A stretch of 64,000 bases of DNA from Tridacna crocea (Eukaryota > Mollusca > Bivalvia > Cardiida > Cardiidae). The stretch's first letter is position 1. Each line of letters opens with the position of its first letter. The DNA lies in contig OX031070.1 in NCBI GenBank assembly GCA_943736015.1, positions 41,626,173-41,690,172 on the forward strand, read 5' to 3'. Below the pieces are notes generated by a model. That model ran no database searches. It was not told the origin of the DNA and worked only from the letters and a program-made list of their open reading frames with translations. Both the position numbers and the translations under genes were made by a program. This document shows, piece after piece, positions 50,687 through 61,600 of this stretch.

Positions 50687-50919
50687 TTAAACCTTTACGA
50701 AACAATCCCTGGTTTTTACGACCCTTATATAGAAGCCTTTTGAAAACATTGTGGGAAAAGGAGGAAATGTTGGTAACCAGCATTTTTCCCTTTTCCCTCA
50801 ATGTTTTCTACCCTGCTGGAAACAAATTTCCAACAAAATTCCAGTTACAAAGATTTTGTCGTCTGCAAGTGCTTTCAATTTGGGCCAGATTAAAGTTTTG
50901 TCAGTTGGTAAATGGTTAA
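50687..50919 (+). mobile_element. TTAA hairpin MITE (duplicated block, unit 1)
   Basis: TTAAACCTTTACGAAACAA; right end TCAGTTGGTAAATGGTTAA shared with the next copy. Confidence 0.9.
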
Positions 50920-51299
50920 CCTACTACCACACAATCCCTACTTTTTACGCCCCTTAGGAAGAAGCCTTTTGAAAACACTGTGGGAAAAGAAGAAAATGCT
51001 GGTAACCAGCATTTTCTTCTTTTCCCACAGTGTTTTCTACCCTTTCCAGAACAAATTCAATTTTTTCAGTTACCTTTATTTTGTCTCTTGCAAATGCTTT
51101 CAATTTGGACCAGTCTAAAATTTGTTGTGTGGTAATTTGAACCAGTCTAAAATTTTGTTGTGTGGTAATTTGAACCAGTCTAAAATTTTGTTGTGTGGTA
51201 ATTTTAACCAGTCTAAAATTTTGTTGTGTGGTAATTTGAACCAGTCTAAAATTTTGTTGTGTGGTAATTTGAACCAGTCTAAAATTTGTTGTGAGTTAA
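50916..51299 (+). mobile_element. TTAA hairpin MITE with 33-bp minisatellite (unit 2)
   Basis: Stem GAAGAAAATGCTGG / CCAGCATTTTCTTC, covarying; about six 33-bp units; ends GTGAGTTAA. Confidence 0.93.
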
Positions 51300-51400
51300 G
51301 CTCCTGTTTTGTAGACAGTGACGATCAAGATGAGACTACCCACAACTTGCTGTCTGAGCATGTGTTTGCGCTGTCTGCTTTTCTGAGATATTCGGCTTAA

Positions 51401-51635
51401 TGAAGCCTTTACCAAACAATCCCTTGTTTTTACGACCCTGATATAGAAGCCTTTTGAAAACATTGTGGGAAAAGGAAGAAATGTTGGTAACCAGTATTTT
51501 TTCCCTTTTCCCACAATGTTTTCTACCCTGCTGGAAACAAAGTTTCCAACAAAATTCCAGTTACGAATATTTTGTCGTCTGCAAGTGCTTTCAATTTGGA
51601 CCAGATTAAAGTTTTGTCAGTTGGTAAATGGTTAA
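51401..51635 (+). mobile_element. TTAA hairpin MITE (duplicated block, unit 2)
   Basis: Counterpart of 50687-50919; left TTAA changed to TGAAG; right TTAA shared with the next copy. Confidence 0.9.
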
Positions 51636-51860
51636 CCTACTACCACACAATCCCTACTTTTTACGCCCCTTAGGAAGAAGCCTTTTGAAAACACGGTGGG
51701 AAAAGGAGAAAATGCTGGTAACCAGCATTTTCTTCTTTTCCCACAGTGTTTTCTACCCTTTCCAGAACAAATTCAATTTTTTCAGTCACCTTTACTTTGT
51801 CTCTTGCAAATGCTTTCAATTTGGACCAGTCTAAAATTTTGTCGTGTGGTAAAGAGTTAA
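51632..51860 (+). mobile_element. TTAA hairpin MITE without minisatellite (unit 3)
   Basis: Close to 50916 but with a single right-end unit and a normal GTGTGGTAAAGAGTTAA, so it shows the state before expansion. Confidence 0.93.
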
Positions 51861-51959
51861 GAGAAAACAGTGTTTATGCGGAATACAAGAGTCAACGGTG
51901 GGTGTGCGACGCTGTAAGGAAAGAAAGCCTTCTCCTCCTTTCTGTTAAAGAAAACTACA

Positions 51960-52155
51960 TTTACCCTTTACTTCCACTATCCCGAATTTTATGATCTTGG
52001 AGTAGAAGGCTTTCGAAAACATCGCGAGAACAGGAGAAAATGCTGGTTACCAGCATTTCCTCCTTTTCTCATGCTGTTTTATACCATTTTACAGAAATGA
52101 AAATCTATCCATTGAGCCTCAATGAATTTGCTGTCTTCAAAAGCTTTGGATTAGA
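51960..52155 (+). mobile_element. TTAA hairpin MITE, diverged
   Basis: TTTACCCTTTACTTCCAC; stem GCGAGAACAGG with CCTTTTCTC opposite; right end lost in AAAGCTTTGGATTAG. Confidence 0.7.
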
Positions 52156-52372
52156 TAACTTTTAACACCCCTGAAAGAAAAAGCTTTTGAAAACATTGTG
52201 GGAAAAGCAAAAAATGCTGGTAACCAGCATTTTCTCCTTTTCCCGCAATGCTTTCTACCCTGCTGGAAACAAATTCAAATTTTGAGTTAGGTTATTTTGT
52301 AGTCTGCAGGTGCTTTGAGGCTTTCAATTTGGACCTATCTAAATAAAATTTTGTCGTTTGGAAAAGGGTTAA
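52156..52372 (+). mobile_element. TTAA hairpin MITE, left end lost
   Basis: ACTTTTAACACCCCTGAAAG onward, intact hairpin, right end TTTGGAAAAGGGTTAA. Confidence 0.85.
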
Positions 52373-52636
52373 AAGACAAACTCGTTCCAGAATATCTTAT
52401 TTCTCTCAGCCATTGTCTTATTTTGTTTTCTCGCTCTTTTCCCGAGAAAATGTATTTCTTCGCTTAATTAATGTAGTAAGAAATAAATCTATTTAAAAAA
52501 ATCTCCGGGAAAATCGGCCCTCCAGGGAAATCACCCAATTTCTCGTTTCGTCCATTTAGTTTTCGAGACACCTTATCTGACGTGTTCTCATTTTCGCGCT
52601 TCATCTAGAAAGTTACTCTGTCAACCGTAGGGGAAT
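52373..52636. other. unassigned, no gene seen
   Basis: Nothing recognised. Confidence 0.3.
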
Positions 52637-52700
52637 CCTAAGCAAGAAGGCTTTTGAAAACCTTGTAGAGAGAAGAAGAAAATACTGGTAAAAAAAAAGA
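52637..52700 (+). mobile_element. TTAA MITE fragment
   Basis: AAGAAGGCTTTTGAAAACC to GAAAATACTGGTAAA; half hairpin. Confidence 0.5.
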
Positions 52701-52727
52701 AAGTATTTAAAAATTTCTGTAGGCAAT

Positions 52728-53017
52728 ATGGATGATGTTGGTTGGTTGGATGTATTGTGGTTTAACGCCACTTTAACAGCTAAGGTCATATCATGGCGGT
52801 CGGTGACGCACATGTGTTTCCTGGCTTTCACACACCGGTACTAACACAACTATCTTTCCAAAGCCACCGACTAATTTTCTCACATGGTTTAGCAGAGGTG
52901 AGAGGGGAAAATACGCTGGAAAGAAAGTTAACCTCAACCGGGTATCGAACTCACAACCACCAGGTAATGAGTCCAACATGCTCACCACTGAGCCAATCGG
53001 GCGGGCATGGATGATGT
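52728..53017 (-). mobile_element. tRNA-derived SINE, full, with 11-bp target duplication
   Basis: SINE 52739-53006 between two copies of ATGGATGATGT (52728-52738, 53007-53017). Minus-strand head GCCCGCCCGATTGGCTCAG, tail toward 52739. Confidence 0.94.
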
Positions 53018-53027
53018 ACATGTAGGT

Positions 53028-53170
53028 TTAACCCATTACCACACAATCCCTACTTTTGACAACCCTTAGAAAGAAGCCTTTAGAAAACATTGTGGGAAAA
53101 GGAGAAAATGCTGGTAACCAGTATTTTGTCCTTTTCCCACAATGTTTTCAACTCCTTCAGAGACCAACCC
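53028..53170 (+). mobile_element. TTAA hairpin MITE, right arm lost
   Basis: TTAACCCATTACCACACAA, hairpin to 53148, then AACTCCTTCAGAG; right end absent. Confidence 0.8.
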
Positions 53171-53189
53171 AACCACTAGCCCTGAATCG

Positions 53190-53365
53190 AAAAATGTTTG
53201 ACTTGTCCAAACTGAAAACATTTGCAAACCAAATCTTAATGTGGCTTAAGTCATAAGATTTTGTCTCTGAAACAGCTGAAAACATGGCGGGAAAAGGAGA
53301 AAATGCTGGTTACCAGCATTTTCTCCTTTTTCCACCATGTTTTCCAAAGCCTTCCTTTCTTTGAT
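53190..53365 (-). mobile_element. TTAA hairpin MITE, ends lost
   Basis: TTGACTTGTCCAAACTGAAAAC, stem base CATGGCGGG with CCACCATG opposite, then CCTTCCTTTCTTTGATG. Confidence 0.75.
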
Positions 53366-53532
53366 GAAACACGGACAAAATAGGCCGCTCAGTGCTATGT
53401 GAGTATTGACGAAGATATGGGAACAAGATAGGGGGATTAAATGAATACAATTTAAACCGCTGTTATTTATGTACTTTTTGAGGCATCCTGTTTGCGTTTA
53501 CTACGGAAGACTATTTGTGCCACATATAGTTA

Positions 53533-53670
53533 AATTTTGGATAGATAGACAGATAGATAGATACATACATACATACATACATACATACATACATACATAC
53601 ATACAAACGAGTATATAGATAGATACATAGATAGATAGATACGAGTAGATAGATAGATAGATAGATAGAC

Positions 53671-53737
<67 letters not shown>

Positions 53738-53798
53738 CAGATAGATAGATATTTTAGATAGATAGAAATTTTGGATAGATAGATAGATAGAAATTTTG

Positions 53799-53844
<46 letters not shown>

Positions 53845-54013
53845 CAGATAGATAGATATTTTGGATAGATAGATAGATAAATAAATACGAGTAGATAGAT
53901 AGATAGATAGATATTTTGGATAGATAGATAGATAGATAGATATTTTGGATACATACATACATACATACATACGAGTATATAGATAGATAGATAGATAGAT
54001 AGATACGAGTAGA

Positions 54014-54045
<32 letters not shown>

Positions 54046-54093
54046 TATGTAGATAGATAGATAGATATTTTAGATAGATAGATAGATATTTTG

Positions 54094-54145
<52 letters not shown>

Positions 54146-54170
54146 TTTTGGATAGATAGATAGATAGATT
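53533..54170. repeat. (TAGA)n microsatellite, ~640 bp
   Basis: TAGA tetranucleotides with TACA blocks (53562-53604, 53950-53972), CAGA blocks and regular TTTTGGATAGA interruptions that suggest a longer secondary period. Tyr/Leu/Ser/Ile-rich frames are by-products. Confidence 0.97.
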
Positions 54171-54350
54171 GGCGGTTAACACCATTTTCAACTTACTGAA
54201 GTTAGACTGCGAGGGCCTGTCACCTATTCATGTTGTCCTGGAGTTTCTTTACCAGTGCCCTTCACAACACTCTGGCCATACGAAACAGGAAGTAGTTTCA
54301 ACGCTTTGGATTTTCTCCGAGAAAATTTCTGACGGACTTGAGACGGTACC
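54171..54350 (-). mobile_element. SINE fragment, minus strand
   Basis: GGCGGTTAACACCATTTTCAAC as a reversed tail, then CCTGGAGTTTCTT as in the SINE at 3280. Confidence 0.5.
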
Positions 54351-55196
54351 AGGTGAACAACAAATGTCCAAATGTTAAAAGAAGCTTTTTAAACGTCACA
54401 TTATTTAGACTAGTTACCACGTGAAAATGATATTCTTCATGTGACACAAAATCATGTGACTTGTAGATGGTGAGAATAGAATTCCGTAATTTACAATGTG
54501 AGATATGTGCAGTGAATACTGATGAGACAATCAGAGTTAGATGTTTTCCGTGAATGAGAAACTTTTCTCAGAGTTTCTCTAATTAATTAAAGCAATACAA
54601 AACAGTGTACTTTTAGACATGCATGTATCATTAACAAGCGAATGGCCACAAAGGAGACATATCTGCAGGAAAGGAATTGTTTTGGAATGATATGAAGAAC
54701 AGTGAGGGAAGTCTAAAAAGAAACTGATCCTTTTCCCCGAAATTTTAGACGAGAGTCAAATTAATCATTGTGCTGCCACCTGAATGGACCCGGCTTTCCT
54801 GAAGCGTCACAGGGCTTTTCATAATAGGCCTATATTATACACTTTCACACTTTTCCACGCCGATCATTATTATAAATAACACTTATTTATATTAAAGGTA
54901 AACGTTTAAAGTTTTAAATTTCCAAAACTTAATCAGCTATACTGTAATGAAAGCAAAATAGTCAACATTAGAAAAGAAGGCCAATTTAATAACATTAAAT
55001 TACTTACTCGACATGACGTCCACTTTGACGTCGGAGTAGCTGAAAAAGAGACAAAAGTTGAAAATGTGTATATTATATAACACACTGTATAAAAATCCTT
55101 ATCGTTTCATTTGAACTTGTTTTTTGATTGAAGATTTAGCATCTGAAAGCATCTGGTGTAGTCTGAACTTGGGTCTACATTGCCCGCAAAAACTAT
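54351..55196. other. unassigned; GATCAGACTG arm near 55160
   Basis: TAGTCTGAACTTGGGTCTAC and ATTGCCCGC resemble one decayed hairpin arm. No gene. Confidence 0.35.
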
Positions 55197-55621
55197 TTAA
55201 GAGTAGTATGTTACACTTTTTTCACACCCTTCTAGCTGAGCCTGACCCAACCACGTGACCGGAAATGACCACGTGACCGGAAATGAGCACCTCCATCTTG
55301 GATAACTTCGACCACTGCCATTTTGGATGTCCTTCACATGATGTTATGACTAAAATTAGGGGCTAAAAACGGGTCAAAGCGTGTTTTCGTCGTGTCATTA
55401 CTAAAAATAGGTCTAGTCATAAATAGGTCGATGCATTTTCATTGATTCTTTAAATAGATAACCTATTACCCCGTGATAGAATGGGGTCATACGTGATGGG
55501 GGTTGACAAATTTAGCGCTCATTTTGTAGCCCATTTCCAGTCACGTGGTCATTTCCGGTTACGTGGTTGGCTCAGACTCAGCTAGAAGGGTGTGAAAAAA
55601 GTGTAACATACTACTTTTAAG
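55197..55621. mobile_element. ~425-bp TIR element at TTAA
   Basis: TTAAGAGTAGTATGTTACAC on the left and GTGTAACATACTACTTTTAA on the right. Inverted repeats of about 90 bp include CACCCTTCTAGCTGAG and doubled CACGTGACCGGAAATG. No coding frame. Confidence 0.87.
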
Positions 55622-55822
55622 GCAACATTGGTAGAGAAAACTTTAAGCCGCAAAAAGTTCTATTGCATGATTTGGTCTTGGTACGAAACTGTTTGCTATC
55701 GGTCAGTTTTTTGCAAGTCATAGAACCTCTCTACCTCACTTTTCGGTCGCTTAAGAATAAAAAGAACTTTTTAACCATTTTTATGTGATAGCCTGCTTGT
55801 TAAAATACATCACGGAGATAAC

Positions 55823-56155
55823 TTAACCCTTTTCCTCACAATGACGAATTTTAACACCCCTGAAGGAGAAGGCTTTTGGAAACATTATGGAAAAAGGAGA
55901 AAATGCTGGAAACCAGCATTTTCTCCTTTTCCCACAATGTTTCTACCCTGCTGAAAACAAATTTCGGTTTTTGACTTACGTTTAATTTGACCCCTGCAAT
56001 TCAATTTGGACAAGTCTAAACTGAATTTTGTCGTTTGATAAAGAGTTAAAGACCTGCTGAAAACAAATTTCAATTTTTTAGTTACGTTTATTTTGTAGCC
56101 TGCTTTCAATTTGGACCAGTCTATTTTTTTTTTTTTTCGTTTGGTAAAGGGTTAA
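55823..56155 (+). mobile_element. TTAA hairpin MITE with duplicated right half
   Basis: TTAA at 55823, 56045 and 56152. The right half (CCTGCTGAAAACAAATTTC to GGTAAAGGGTTAA) is present twice. Confidence 0.88.
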
Positions 56156-56869
56156 ACACGCTTTTGCTAGGACCTGATTCAAATCATTTCCTATTCATTG
56201 TGAACAAATGCTAAGTTTTTCTGGCTTTTTAAAGTGGAAAGTAACAAACATGTATACTGGACGTGTTGAATCTTCAAAAACTCAATTTCTCAGCATTTGT
56301 TAAGGAAAAGAAAAAAAGTTGTAAGACCACAATTGGAAGTGATGGGAGGACACTTTATTTTCATTACTTTAAAAACTAGGACAATCTTCACGGCTTGTTA
56401 CTCCGGGGAAATTCCTTAAATTGGAAATGGTCTTTTTATCTTTTCTTCAAATTTTGAAGAAAATCATTTTTAATAGAATTGGACACAAAAATCACTTTTA
56501 CAACATTTGCCGTGATAAAGATTACATGTGATGAATGTTCTTTCTTTTTCTGTTCAACATAATTACATAATATAACATAACATAACATAACATAACATAT
56601 ATGTCATTATGATATTTGGCACGGCTTACAAAATACATATATGAAGTCTGTATTGCTTTTGCAACATGGTTTTATAAAGATTTATAATTTCGTACATATA
56701 TGAATATTAAAACTAGATTGGTAGACATTGAATAGAAAGGAAGCACACGGTTACAAAGATCATCTGTTAGGTATGATTAGTGTTGTCCGAATATCAGAAC
56801 GTACCACGTGCAAATATAGATCTTGATCAACATCCACCGAAATGAATCTTCGAATATAATTATAGGATT
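56156..56869. other. unassigned; (ATAAC)n at 56569-56599
   Basis: A pentanucleotide tract, otherwise AT-rich without gene signals. Confidence 0.4.
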
Positions 56870-57416
56870 TTAAGGTGGCCCTTCAGATTTTGGGACTAAA
56901 ATTTTACAAAAATACAAAAAAATCATGTTATACACCCAAAGCCTTTTAATTTTCATTCATTAAATCCTAATAGTCGAAAACCATCCGACAACAAGATAAA
57001 TTAGAGATTTACTAAAGCCCAGGTCGACACTGGAGGGAAACACAGTCTATTTTTACTTGAGCAACTCGCTTATTTACATACCGGAAATATACAGACGAAG
57101 CTTCAAACATAGCGTCCGAAGTTCTAGACAGGAAAATAATTACATGTTTGTTTTGTTATGGAATTTAATAGTCATAAGTCAAGTGCAAGTCACTTAACAT
57201 TCCCACAATGTTTTTTTTTTTTTTATTTTGGCGGAAAATCTAAAAATACATTAAGAGGCCACGTAGCCTTTTAAGGGAATACCACCAAAAAAATTTTTTT
57301 TGTAAATTTATGATTCTTAATTACTGATGGTTTGTATTGTTTTTTCATATAAATGTCATTGACATATATATTTTTTAATTTGGTGTGATGTGAAAATTCT
57401 AAATACCCAGCTTTAA
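56870..57416 (-). mobile_element. ~550-bp non-autonomous DNA element, TTAAGGTGG ends
   Basis: Inverted relative of 15961-16518. Starts TTAAGGTGGCCCTTCAGATT, ends ATACCCAGCTTTAA; TTAA at both limits. Confidence 0.82.
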
Positions 57417-57614
57417 TACAAAAAAGAAATAGACAAGATACATGAAATAGAAACGTGACATATACTTAGGCTGTATACATTCATTAATAAAGTAACCACT
57501 CTGTGATTATTTAAAAAACAAAAAGGGAAACATACATGTATATGCATAATAAATCAACAGTACAAATGAAATGAGGTCAGGATTTGTAAAAATGCCATGC
57601 AAGAATCTACAAAT

Positions 57615-57850
57615 ATATAAGGCGTGCTCTGTAAAAAGTGGGCTAGATCTATTGCGAAACGTATCGACTCATGTCAGCCTGCGCGATCCGCGCAGGTTGA
57701 CATGAGTCGAAACTTTTTGCTATCTTTAACTTTTCAGCATGACAGAGGACTAATCTAACATATGATTCAAATGTTGTAAAACGATATAGATTTAGGGGGT
57801 CCATGATTATGTGATATGTTGTATCATGTATCATTGGGATTTATTATATA
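57615..57850 (+). mobile_element. GTATCGACCC hairpin element
   Basis: GTATCGACTCATGTCAGCC and CAGGTTGACATGAGTCGA form the hairpin; downstream body to TGTATCATTGGG. Confidence 0.78.
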
Positions 57851-58011
57851 CATGTACCTAGCAGTGAAATCCTGGAATTTCACAGTGTAATAAATTTTGA
57901 TATCATCATTAGTGACGATATCAACTTTCACTTTCACTTCTTGCCATAATTTAGGAACTATTTGTTTTCCATTAAGGTTGATTAAAAATATTAATGTTAA
58001 TAAGGTATATA
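57851..58011. other. unassigned
   Basis: GATATCATCATTAGTGACGATATC near 57899 is a small imperfect palindrome. Confidence 0.3.
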
Positions 58012-58185
58012 ATAAATAGAATAATCAACTGGTTATTTTTTATATGAAAAATATCTCACTCGGATGCGTTGTAAGGCGTTAAAAAAACTCGTGCTGCGCA
58101 CTCGTTTTTTCAACGCCTATATAACAACGCATCCGAGTGAGATATTTTTCATATCAAAAATAACCAGTTGATTATCCTCTATATA
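58012..58185. repeat. long foldback, shared ends / private stem (2)
   Basis: ATAAATAGA on the left and CCTCTATATA on the right; stem ATAATCAACTGGTTATTTTT and GAAAAATATCTCACTCGG with near-perfect complement; loop near CTCGTGCTGCGCACTCG. Confidence 0.87.
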
Positions 58186-58499
58186 TTAAGTCCTATATAC
58201 CAGAGCTTGGCATAGATATTGAACCATTTGACCTTATTTTGCTGTGAAATAGATCTAGAGAGGGATTCCGAATGTTTTCAGAATTATGTTTTTCAAATTA
58301 TACATCAATTGTTTATATCTCTCAATAAAACACTTTGTGCCACGAAGCTTAGCAAAACTCGAACGAGCAGTCTGAACTGTCAGATTTGGTCATTTTTTTT
58401 TTTTATATTTTACCGGTTCAGTTAAACGCCATCATGATTTCAGGGAGTTGTGCGTAAGAACATGTACCAAAAAATACTCGCACATGCACACATTGAAAA
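58186..58499. other. unassigned, no gene seen
   Basis: Nothing recognised. Confidence 0.3.
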
Positions 58500-58709
58500 A
58501 TGACCCTTGCCTCCCTTTATAAAAATCGATTTTTGATGATTAAAGAAGGAATTCCGACAGCGATCTATAATTGCAACGTTAATTTTGAATCTGTCAAGCT
58601 TGAGACAATCTCATCACCGTGGTTACAGACGCGGAATAATATCTCGCAAATAGTCCGTCACAAACTTCCGGTTCGTGCCGCCTTCCATGAAGCTCTGTCG
58701 CTATGGTAA
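58500..58709 (+). promoter_or_regulatory. candidate promoter and first exon
   Basis: ACTTCCGGTT (ETS-type core) at 58664, then GCCGCCTTCCATGAAGCTC and a donor-like ATGGTAAGGA at 58703, giving a possible 5-7-codon first coding segment. Higher CpG content than its surroundings. Only short motifs support it. Confidence 0.22.
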
Positions 58710-58845
58710 GGAGATTCATAACCTGATTTATGATTTTCATGGACCCATTTCCATACAATAGAGTTTTTCATATCTCTATAGGTGAAATCTTTACAAATAT
58801 TCCGAGAGAAGAAGAAAATTCTCGTTGCAAACAACCGAGCTATCC

Positions 58846-59035
58846 TCTATAAAACGGGACCTGAATGCATATGCAAAAGGTAACGACCCAGATCAGACTG
58901 CAATCTAAGCAAGCTCGCCTTGGGCGAAGGTTTTTTTTTCTGGTAAATTTTCTTGCATGTCCGAGGCTTAGTCTACCACACGATTCAGTCTGTTACACAC
59001 AAAAGAAAAAAAAAATGATTTATTGAACCTATAAT
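58846..59035 (+). mobile_element. GTATCGACCC hairpin element, diverged
   Basis: AAAACGGGACCTGAATGCAT, a degraded hairpin, then TAAATTTTCTTGCATGTCCG and AACCTATAATTA. Confidence 0.55.
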
Positions 59036-59100
59036 TAAGGTCGTAGACCCGTAACACTTCTAGTGCAACATGGAATAAAATTCCTTGATAGTTGACTCTC
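59036..59100. repeat. GTAGACCCGTAA repeat
   Basis: GGTCGTAGACCCGTAACAC to CTTGATAGTTGA, as at 22836. Confidence 0.6.
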
Positions 59101-59129
59101 GCGAGAAAACGCGTTAAACGGTGACTCAC

Positions 59130-59235
59130 TGGTCTTTAGCGGACCGTGTAGATTCAAGATCAGACTGCACGGAACGTGCAGTCTGATCTTGGATCTACAC
59201 TGTCCGATAAAGAGATGTTTTCCTCCATGAATAAA
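59130..59235. mobile_element. GATCAGACTG hairpin element, near-perfect
   Basis: GTGTAGATTCAAGATCAG and CTGATCTTGGATCTACAC around CTGCACGGAACGTGCAG, then TGTCCGATAAAGAGATG as at 39072. Confidence 0.9.
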
Positions 59236-59534
59236 TTTGAAATACCATCAATCGGATTTTTACAACAGGCTTTGAAAGTTCATTTCATTTATTTTGCAGG
59301 ACCAAGATTAATAATCCTCGCCGTCAAGAGAATGGTAAATACGTGTCAAAAAACTCATTTATACATTCAGTCATGCGGCAACAATGATTATACGGAACAG
59401 AACAGAACATGTATTTTATTGGACAAGTACAAGCGTACATAGTCAAATATTACATAATTTATATAACAAAGCATTTGTCAAGGCCTCTCTCACTCCCTCC
59501 CTCTCTCTCTCTTTATCGCGTGACAATTTATCTA

Positions 59535-59571
<37 letters not shown>

Positions 59572-59953
59572 CCCCCCAAAAAAAGATAAAAAACAAAACA
59601 AAACTGCTCATAAGTGAGGATGACATACAAAAGGAATTTCACTTAATTTGGAAAATATGATGAATAATAATTATGTAAATAAAAAGCTTATAATATACCA
59701 ACACAATGGTGATATAACCATTAGTTGTACAGAAAATGAAATCGCTATTGTCTCTGAAGACAAGAAAACGTAATGGCGTCAACAACTGTGCACAACCCTT
59801 CATTACTAAGCCTGTGATTTGATATGGAATAGTGTCTATTCTGTGACTGCTAAAAGAAATTTTTAGGTGTCAATTTCCTAACAGAAGTTTTTGGATGTAA
59901 ATTTCTGGCTGATAATATTATTCAACAAGGAATATTATCAGTAAAAAGAGTCT
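59236..59953. other. unassigned; (CT)n at 59500-59565
   Basis: CT-rich microsatellite and flanking AT-rich DNA. No gene. Confidence 0.4.
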
Positions 59954-60180
59954 TTAACTCTTTATCAAACTGCAAAATTTTAGACTGTTCCAAATTGAAT
60001 TGCAGGAGTCAAATTAAACGTAACTCAAAAATTGAAATATGTTTCCAGCCGAGGGTAAGAAAAATTGTGGGAAAAGAAGAAAATGCTGGTAACCAGCATT
60101 TTCTCCTTTTCCCACAATGTTTTCAAAATGCTTCTTTCTCAGTGTCGTATAAAACAGGGATTGTTTTTGTAAAGGGTTAA
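59954..60180 (-). mobile_element. TTAA hairpin MITE
   Basis: TTAA at both limits; hairpin around TGCTGGTAACCAGCA. Confidence 0.9.
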
Positions 60181-60330
60181 ACGACCATTGCAAAGGAACT
60201 TTTGCAAAACATTGCTGAAAGAGGAGATAATGCTGAAGACGGAAAACATTTTAGGTACGAATAATTTTCGGCGTTAAATTCTTTCAATTTGGTTACGTCC
60301 AAAATCTCGTCGTTTGACAAAGAACTTACG
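60177..60330 (+). mobile_element. TTAA MITE, decayed
   Basis: Starts at the shared TTAA; GCAAAACATTGCTGAAAG, then CAATTTGGTTACGTCCAAAA and CGTCGTTTGACAAAG. Confidence 0.55.
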
Positions 60331-60469
60331 TGTTTTTGAGCAATGCAATCTCCATCTACACTGTCGGCTGAAGCACTTAAAATTTACCTCAGGATCTCGG
60401 AAGAGTTGATCAACAGATATTTTTAAGAAATAAACATATAATTGGTCTGCATTATGCAAAAAGAGGCTT
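60331..60469. other. unassigned
   Basis: Nothing recognised. Confidence 0.3.
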
Positions 60470-60700
60470 TTGGACATTGGCGTAAAGTGTCGTCTCGGAT
60501 AAACCTGCGCACTCTGCGCAGACTAATGTGAGACGGCACTTTAAGTCAACAGTAGACTCTTGTCCTAGAGTAGACTTGCGTAAAACAGAAAATTACATAG
60601 AAACGGAAAGTGTCGTCTCGGATCAGCCTGCGCGGACTGCGCAGGCTGATCCGAGACGACACTTTACGCAAATATCCGAATGTCCTTTTTTGCCTGTGTT
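60470..60700. mobile_element. twin-hairpin element (GTGTCGTC family)
   Basis: GGACATTGGCGTAAAGTG on the left and CACTTTACGCAAATATCC on the right. The second hairpin (60608-60666) is perfect; the first is degraded. Confidence 0.87.
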
Positions 60701-60997
60701 GCAGACCGTATAGTAAACGGAATTGTCAATATTGAGACGGGAACTCGTAGTGTCTGTTTCTTCAAGACTAAATTATAAATAATCAGTCGATATTTGATCT
60801 CGGGAATAAATAGTCCTGTCATTTTTGTGTTCCCGGATAAAGACAGGAGCCAAAAACTACGGCGCCATCTTGTATACATATGCAACAGCAAAAGATGGTC
60901 GTTCAAGTGCTCCAAAATGCTTCTCTTGGTAAACATAAAGAGAATTAGCCGAACAAGAAGAAAACATGCTATGTGAAAAGGGATATTAATGCATTTT
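60701..60997. other. unassigned; minus frame overlaps repeats
   Basis: A 148-codon minus frame (61110-60664) crosses two repeat families and has no recognisable domain. Confidence 0.3.
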
Positions 60998-61254
60998 TGA
61001 CCCGTCACGCAAAAAGGGACCTTCTGGGAATTCCGAAAAGTGTCAACCTTGGTCAGACTGCGCGAATTGTACTGGCTGGCCAGGGTTGACACTTTTCCCC
61101 TCATGGGCATTTTCTGTATGAAAAGTGATCATTGTACCATGATATATAATCATTTTAGAATTATCAACTTAAACTGACCTGCACTATCGTTGATCTGTTT
61201 TCATCTAATTGATGTGCAGAATTTCCAGGTGGCCCCTTTTTGCGTGATGGGTCA
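60998..61254 (+). mobile_element. TGACCCGTCACGC element, intact
   Basis: 257 bp; ends TGACCCGTCACGCAAAAAGG and CCTTTTTGCGTGATGGGTCA; internal hairpin AAGTGTCAACCTTGGTCAG / CTGGCCAGGGTTGACACTT. It provides the empty site for the MITE at 37846. Confidence 0.88.
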
Positions 61255-61429
61255 TATTTACAAAAAGAATCAACCCAGGTCACAGGCTGATCACGGTTTC
61301 ATACAGTGTGATTAGTGTTGTTGTTTTTTCATACCTCCATGAAAACAAATAAAATCTCTTCATTTGTTAATTTAAAAAAAAAATCACGTATTTAACAGCC
61401 GGGGAGGGGGGGGGGAAAGCAGGGGAGCA
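61255..61429. other. unassigned
   Basis: G run near 61405. No gene. Confidence 0.3.
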
Positions 61430-61600
61430 GGCCTTGAAAAAAATTATAATTGAAAAATTAGGGAATGCTAGTAACCAGTATTTTCTCTTTAACTCGCAAT
61501 GTTCATGTTTCTATCCTTTTAAATACAAATACCAACACACGAGTCACATTCAATTTTTCCTTCTTTGATTTATTATTTATAAATCTAAAACCACTTTATT
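61430..61600 (+). mobile_element. decayed TTAA MITE
   Basis: ATGCTAGTAACCAGTATTTTC and CGCAATGTTCATGTTTCTATCC. Confidence 0.45.

Larger units (their letters stand above)
50586..51405 (+). repeat. ~714-bp tandem duplication of MITE block and spacer
   Basis: The spacer at 50586-50686 (CTCCTGTTTTGTAGACAGTG to ATTCGGCTTAA) recurs at 51300-51400 with one or two differences, so the whole block of spacer, MITE and minisatellite MITE is duplicated. Confidence 0.9.

Noticed and set aside
53501-54191. Three long minus frames rich in Y, L, S and I
   Set aside because: Translation of a (TAGA)n microsatellite.
56569-56600. (ATAAC)n tract as telomere-like repeat
   Set aside because: Animal telomeres are usually TTAGGG; this is a short pentanucleotide microsatellite.
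60664-61110. 148-codon minus-strand frame
   Set aside because: It crosses the twin-hairpin element, the TGACCCGTCACGC element and unassigned DNA, with no domain.
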